Source: Anaerolineae bacterium (GTDB lineage Bacteria > Chloroflexota > Anaerolineae > Aggregatilineales > Phototrophicaceae). Taken from it: a DNA stretch of 7,387 nt. The translations under genes were made by a program, and so were the position numbers. The notes beneath the pieces are model-generated. The model worked only from the letters and a program-made list of their open reading frames with translations. It was not told the DNA's origin and made no database searches. The stretch lies in contig JALONZ010000084.1 in assembly GCA_025454675.1 (NCBI GenBank), positions 1-7,387 of the forward strand, given 5' to 3'. Shown here one piece after another: positions 5,761 to 7,387 of this stretch (position 1 is its first letter; every line of letters begins with the position of its first letter).

Positions 5761-6483
5761 ATGAAAAGTGATGTTTCTGCACCACCGAATGGGTTGCGTG
5801 TCATGACAATTGCGACCATCGTTTTAACGGCTATCGGATTTGTCCTTGCGATGTTTGTCGCGCGGACAGATGTTGACCAAGGCGATGTGCAACGGCTTTT
5901 CTATTTTCACATGCCAAGTTTCTTTGGCGCATTTGTAGCGTTCATTGCGACGGTGGTTGGTGGTGTGAATTATCTTCGTACCCGCCAAAATCGTTGGGAT
6001 ACATTGGCATTGGCAGGTGTTGAAGTGGGTTTGGTGTTGGCATTTATCAATTTGCTCACGGGGTCGGTTTGGGCGCGTCCCATTTGGAATACATGGTGGA
6101 CATGGGACGCACGTTTGACCAGCGCCGCCATTATGTGCCTGACGTATGCGGCGTATCTGATGTTGCGGAGTGGGATTGAAAATCCTGAAAAACGCCGTGT
6201 ATTTGCGTCTGTGTATGGGATTGTATCCATCACCACCGCCGTCTTGACATTGGTCATCATTCGTATCGTGCCAAATACAATTCACCCTGCCGTCATCGGA
6301 CCCAGCCCGCAAAATGCCGAAGGTGCATTTGAATTTTCGCAAAATGTGGCTCTGGCACTGGGACCGAATTTCATCATCTGGGGATTTTTGATTCCGATAA
6401 CCCTGATGTGGTGGCGGATTCGCTTGCAAAATCGGGCGGATGTGGTGCAATTGCGTAAAATTGAAGCCCTCGCTGAAGGATAA
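5761..6483 (+). CDS. ccmC: CcmC, heme-presenting membrane protein with WWD motif
   Basis: Binds heme on the outer face of the membrane and forms the ternary complex from which CcmE takes it up. It has 240 residues and about six membrane helices. The WWD motif lies at about 104-121: Trp104, Trp109, NTWWTWDARLTS (110-121). The two flanking ligand histidines are visible: His50 in LFYFHMP (46-52), and His175 in PNTIHPAV (171-178). The first half also has the family's VDQGDVQRL segment. No extra domain of the CcmF or CcsA kind is present, and the length excludes CcmF. ATG 5761 is chosen over the in-frame TTG at 5746 because GGGAG (5748-5752) lies between them at proper spacing for the ATG. It has a candidate promoter of its own and is followed five bases later by the next gene. 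Confidence 0.94.
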   Translation: MKSDVSAPPNGLRVMTIATIVLTAIGFVLAMFVARTDVDQGDVQRLFYFHMPSFFGAFVAFIATVVGGVNYLRTRQNRWDTLALAGVEVGLVLAFINLLTGSVWARPIWNTWWTWDARLTSAAIMCLTYAAYLMLRSGIENPEKRRVFASVYGIVSITTAVLTLVIIRIVPNTIHPAVIGPSPQNAEGAFEFSQNVALALGPNFIIWGFLIPITLMWWRIRLQNRADVVQLRKIEALAEG

Positions 6484-6488
6484 TATTG

Positions 6489-7379
6489 ATGAAAAAATTG
6501 ATTTTGCTTATTTGTCTATTGATGCTTACAATGCCTGTCTTTGCACAGGAAGATGAAGCCGAAGAAGCACCCGCATTGCCTCCGATTCCGTATTTTGTGG
6601 CGGAAAATGCCAGTCGCAAATTTAATGTGCCTGTGCCGTTTGATTGGGAAGATGCGAGTACAGACCCGAATATCGCACATTTTACGCATCCGAATGGATT
6701 AGGGGAAATTTATGGTTTGCCCGTTGACCCGCAAGATGCACAAGCCGCCGCCGAGACCGCCATAAAGCAAATTTTGGGCGATATTTCGCTCACAGCGCGA
6801 TACAGTGGTCAATTTCAACTGGATGGCAATGATTGGGGCAAATTCGCGTTTACATCGGAATTGGGGACGGTCACAGCCTTCACCCAAACCCGTTATGAAG
6901 CGGTGTATGTGTTGTTTTATCATTATCCCAAAACCGACCATGAATTTTATTTTATGGCGCAAAATGTGGTGGATGAAGAAACACCACAAACCATTGTGTT
7001 GGATGCACTCAGCACACTATACCCTGAGATTCCAGAGACACCGCAATCCGAAACAATTGTCCCCTTATCGAATGGGGATTGGACACGCCAAGTTTATGCG
7101 CTAGGTGATGGGGAATTGGTCACATTATGGCAAAAACGGGGCGCTGTGGTGTATATCACAGTCGAAAATGGCGATGGTGCGGTGGTGGATAGTGTGAATA
7201 AGGCATTATTTACCAGTTTATTCGGATTTTTTATCACCCCGCGCAACACAGAATATATGTGGCTTGGGCTGATTGTCACCTTTGGAATCGCGGGGATATT
7301 CGTGCTGAGTTTATTCTTGCGCCATCGCGGATTGAGTCGGGATGAGGCGCTGGTGCGCGAGTTGGCGAAAGGCGCATAA
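6489..7379 (+). CDS. Unnamed signal-peptide protein with a C-terminal helix, in the usual ccmD position
   Basis: Function unknown; 296 residues. Signal peptide 1-19 (MKK, hydrophobic run, PVFA then QED), an acidic Pro-rich linker (20-34), an exported alpha/beta domain (about 35-245; FNVPVPFDWED and GLGEIYGLPVDPQ near the start, with a fold pattern like small lipoprotein-type or PsbP-like domains, uncertain), then a membrane helix (about 256-276) opening with EYMWLG and a basic, amphipathic tail RHRGLSRDEALVREL. That last part resembles CcmD, the small one-helix protein usually encoded after ccmC. The mature part has no Cys and no CXXCH. ATG 6489 follows AAGGA (6477-6481) by seven bases; the TTG just before it is not needed. 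It lies five bases after ccmC, so the two are surely cotranscribed. Confidence 0.85.
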   Translation: MKKLILLICLLMLTMPVFAQEDEAEEAPALPPIPYFVAENASRKFNVPVPFDWEDASTDPNIAHFTHPNGLGEIYGLPVDPQDAQAAAETAIKQILGDISLTARYSGQFQLDGNDWGKFAFTSELGTVTAFTQTRYEAVYVLFYHYPKTDHEFYFMAQNVVDEETPQTIVLDALSTLYPEIPETPQSETIVPLSNGDWTRQVYALGDGELVTLWQKRGAVVYITVENGDGAVVDSVNKALFTSLFGFFITPRNTEYMWLGLIVTFGIAGIFVLSLFLRHRGLSRDEALVRELAKGA

Positions 7380-7387
7380 ACCAGAAA

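Noticed and set aside
5824..6450. Long minus-strand open frame of 208 codons opposite ccmC
   Set aside because: It lies entirely opposite a clear ccmC, its translation is rich in His, Gln, Arg and Cys as expected of an antisense shadow, and it has no recognisable domain.
6489..7379. Last gene as CcmG or CcmH
   Set aside because: There is no CxxC in the mature protein and no thioredoxin-like motif.
1..7387. CRISPR array, tRNA, rRNA, insertion sequence or phage attachment site
   Set aside because: No regularly spaced direct repeats, no cloverleaf or rRNA-like stretch, no transposase or integrase, and the sequence is almost fully coding.

Overview
The window is a gene-dense, single-strand (+) stretch carrying two membrane-associated c-type cytochromes followed by a cytochrome c maturation (Ccm, System I) gene cluster. 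The combination of ccmE-ccmA-ccmB-ccmC order, a cysteine-type CcmE, cytochromes of the 'GPALNS ... GRP ... LRDDQLRNLTNYILNW' type, moderate GC and many proteins with a signal peptide plus one C-terminal membrane helix suggests a member of the Chloroflexota, probably Anaerolineae-like. This is recognition from memory, not a search, so phylum is moderately and class weakly supported.

Layout. 55-1344: an N-anchored diheme cytochrome c whose first heme domain is split by a long helical insertion. 1345-1569: a non-coding gap with two palindromic repeat-like elements (1360-1381, 1406-1437), a strong intrinsic terminator (1455-1478) and a good sigma70-type promoter (1500-1527). 1570-2244: a monoheme cytochrome c whose heme domain is a paralogue of the second heme domain of the first gene. 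2304-2552: a small signal-peptide plus one-helix protein. 2591-3148: ccmE. 3154-4305: an unnamed protein with a secreted beta-rich region and a C-terminal membrane helix. 4302-5039: ccmA. 5036-5704: ccmB. 5761-6483: ccmC, with a candidate promoter of its own and a 10-bp tandem repeat in its leader. 6489-7379: a second unnamed signal-peptide/one-helix protein in the place where ccmD is often found.

How they fit together. CcmA, CcmB and CcmC form the ABC machinery that loads heme onto CcmE; CcmE then delivers heme outside the membrane for attachment to CXXCH motifs. The two cytochromes upstream are natural substrates (three CXXCH sites). The most notable point is that CcmE has Cys (Cys168) where the classical family has the heme-binding His, with Phe172 in the position of the usual Tyr. 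This places it with the cysteine-type CcmE proteins known from archaea and some sulfate reducers, which work without CcmG and CcmH. No CcmF, CcmG, CcmH or CcmI is present inside the window. Three proteins of no assigned function (2304-2552, 3154-4305, 6489-7379) are interleaved with the ccm genes and are the best candidates for undescribed or diverged components.
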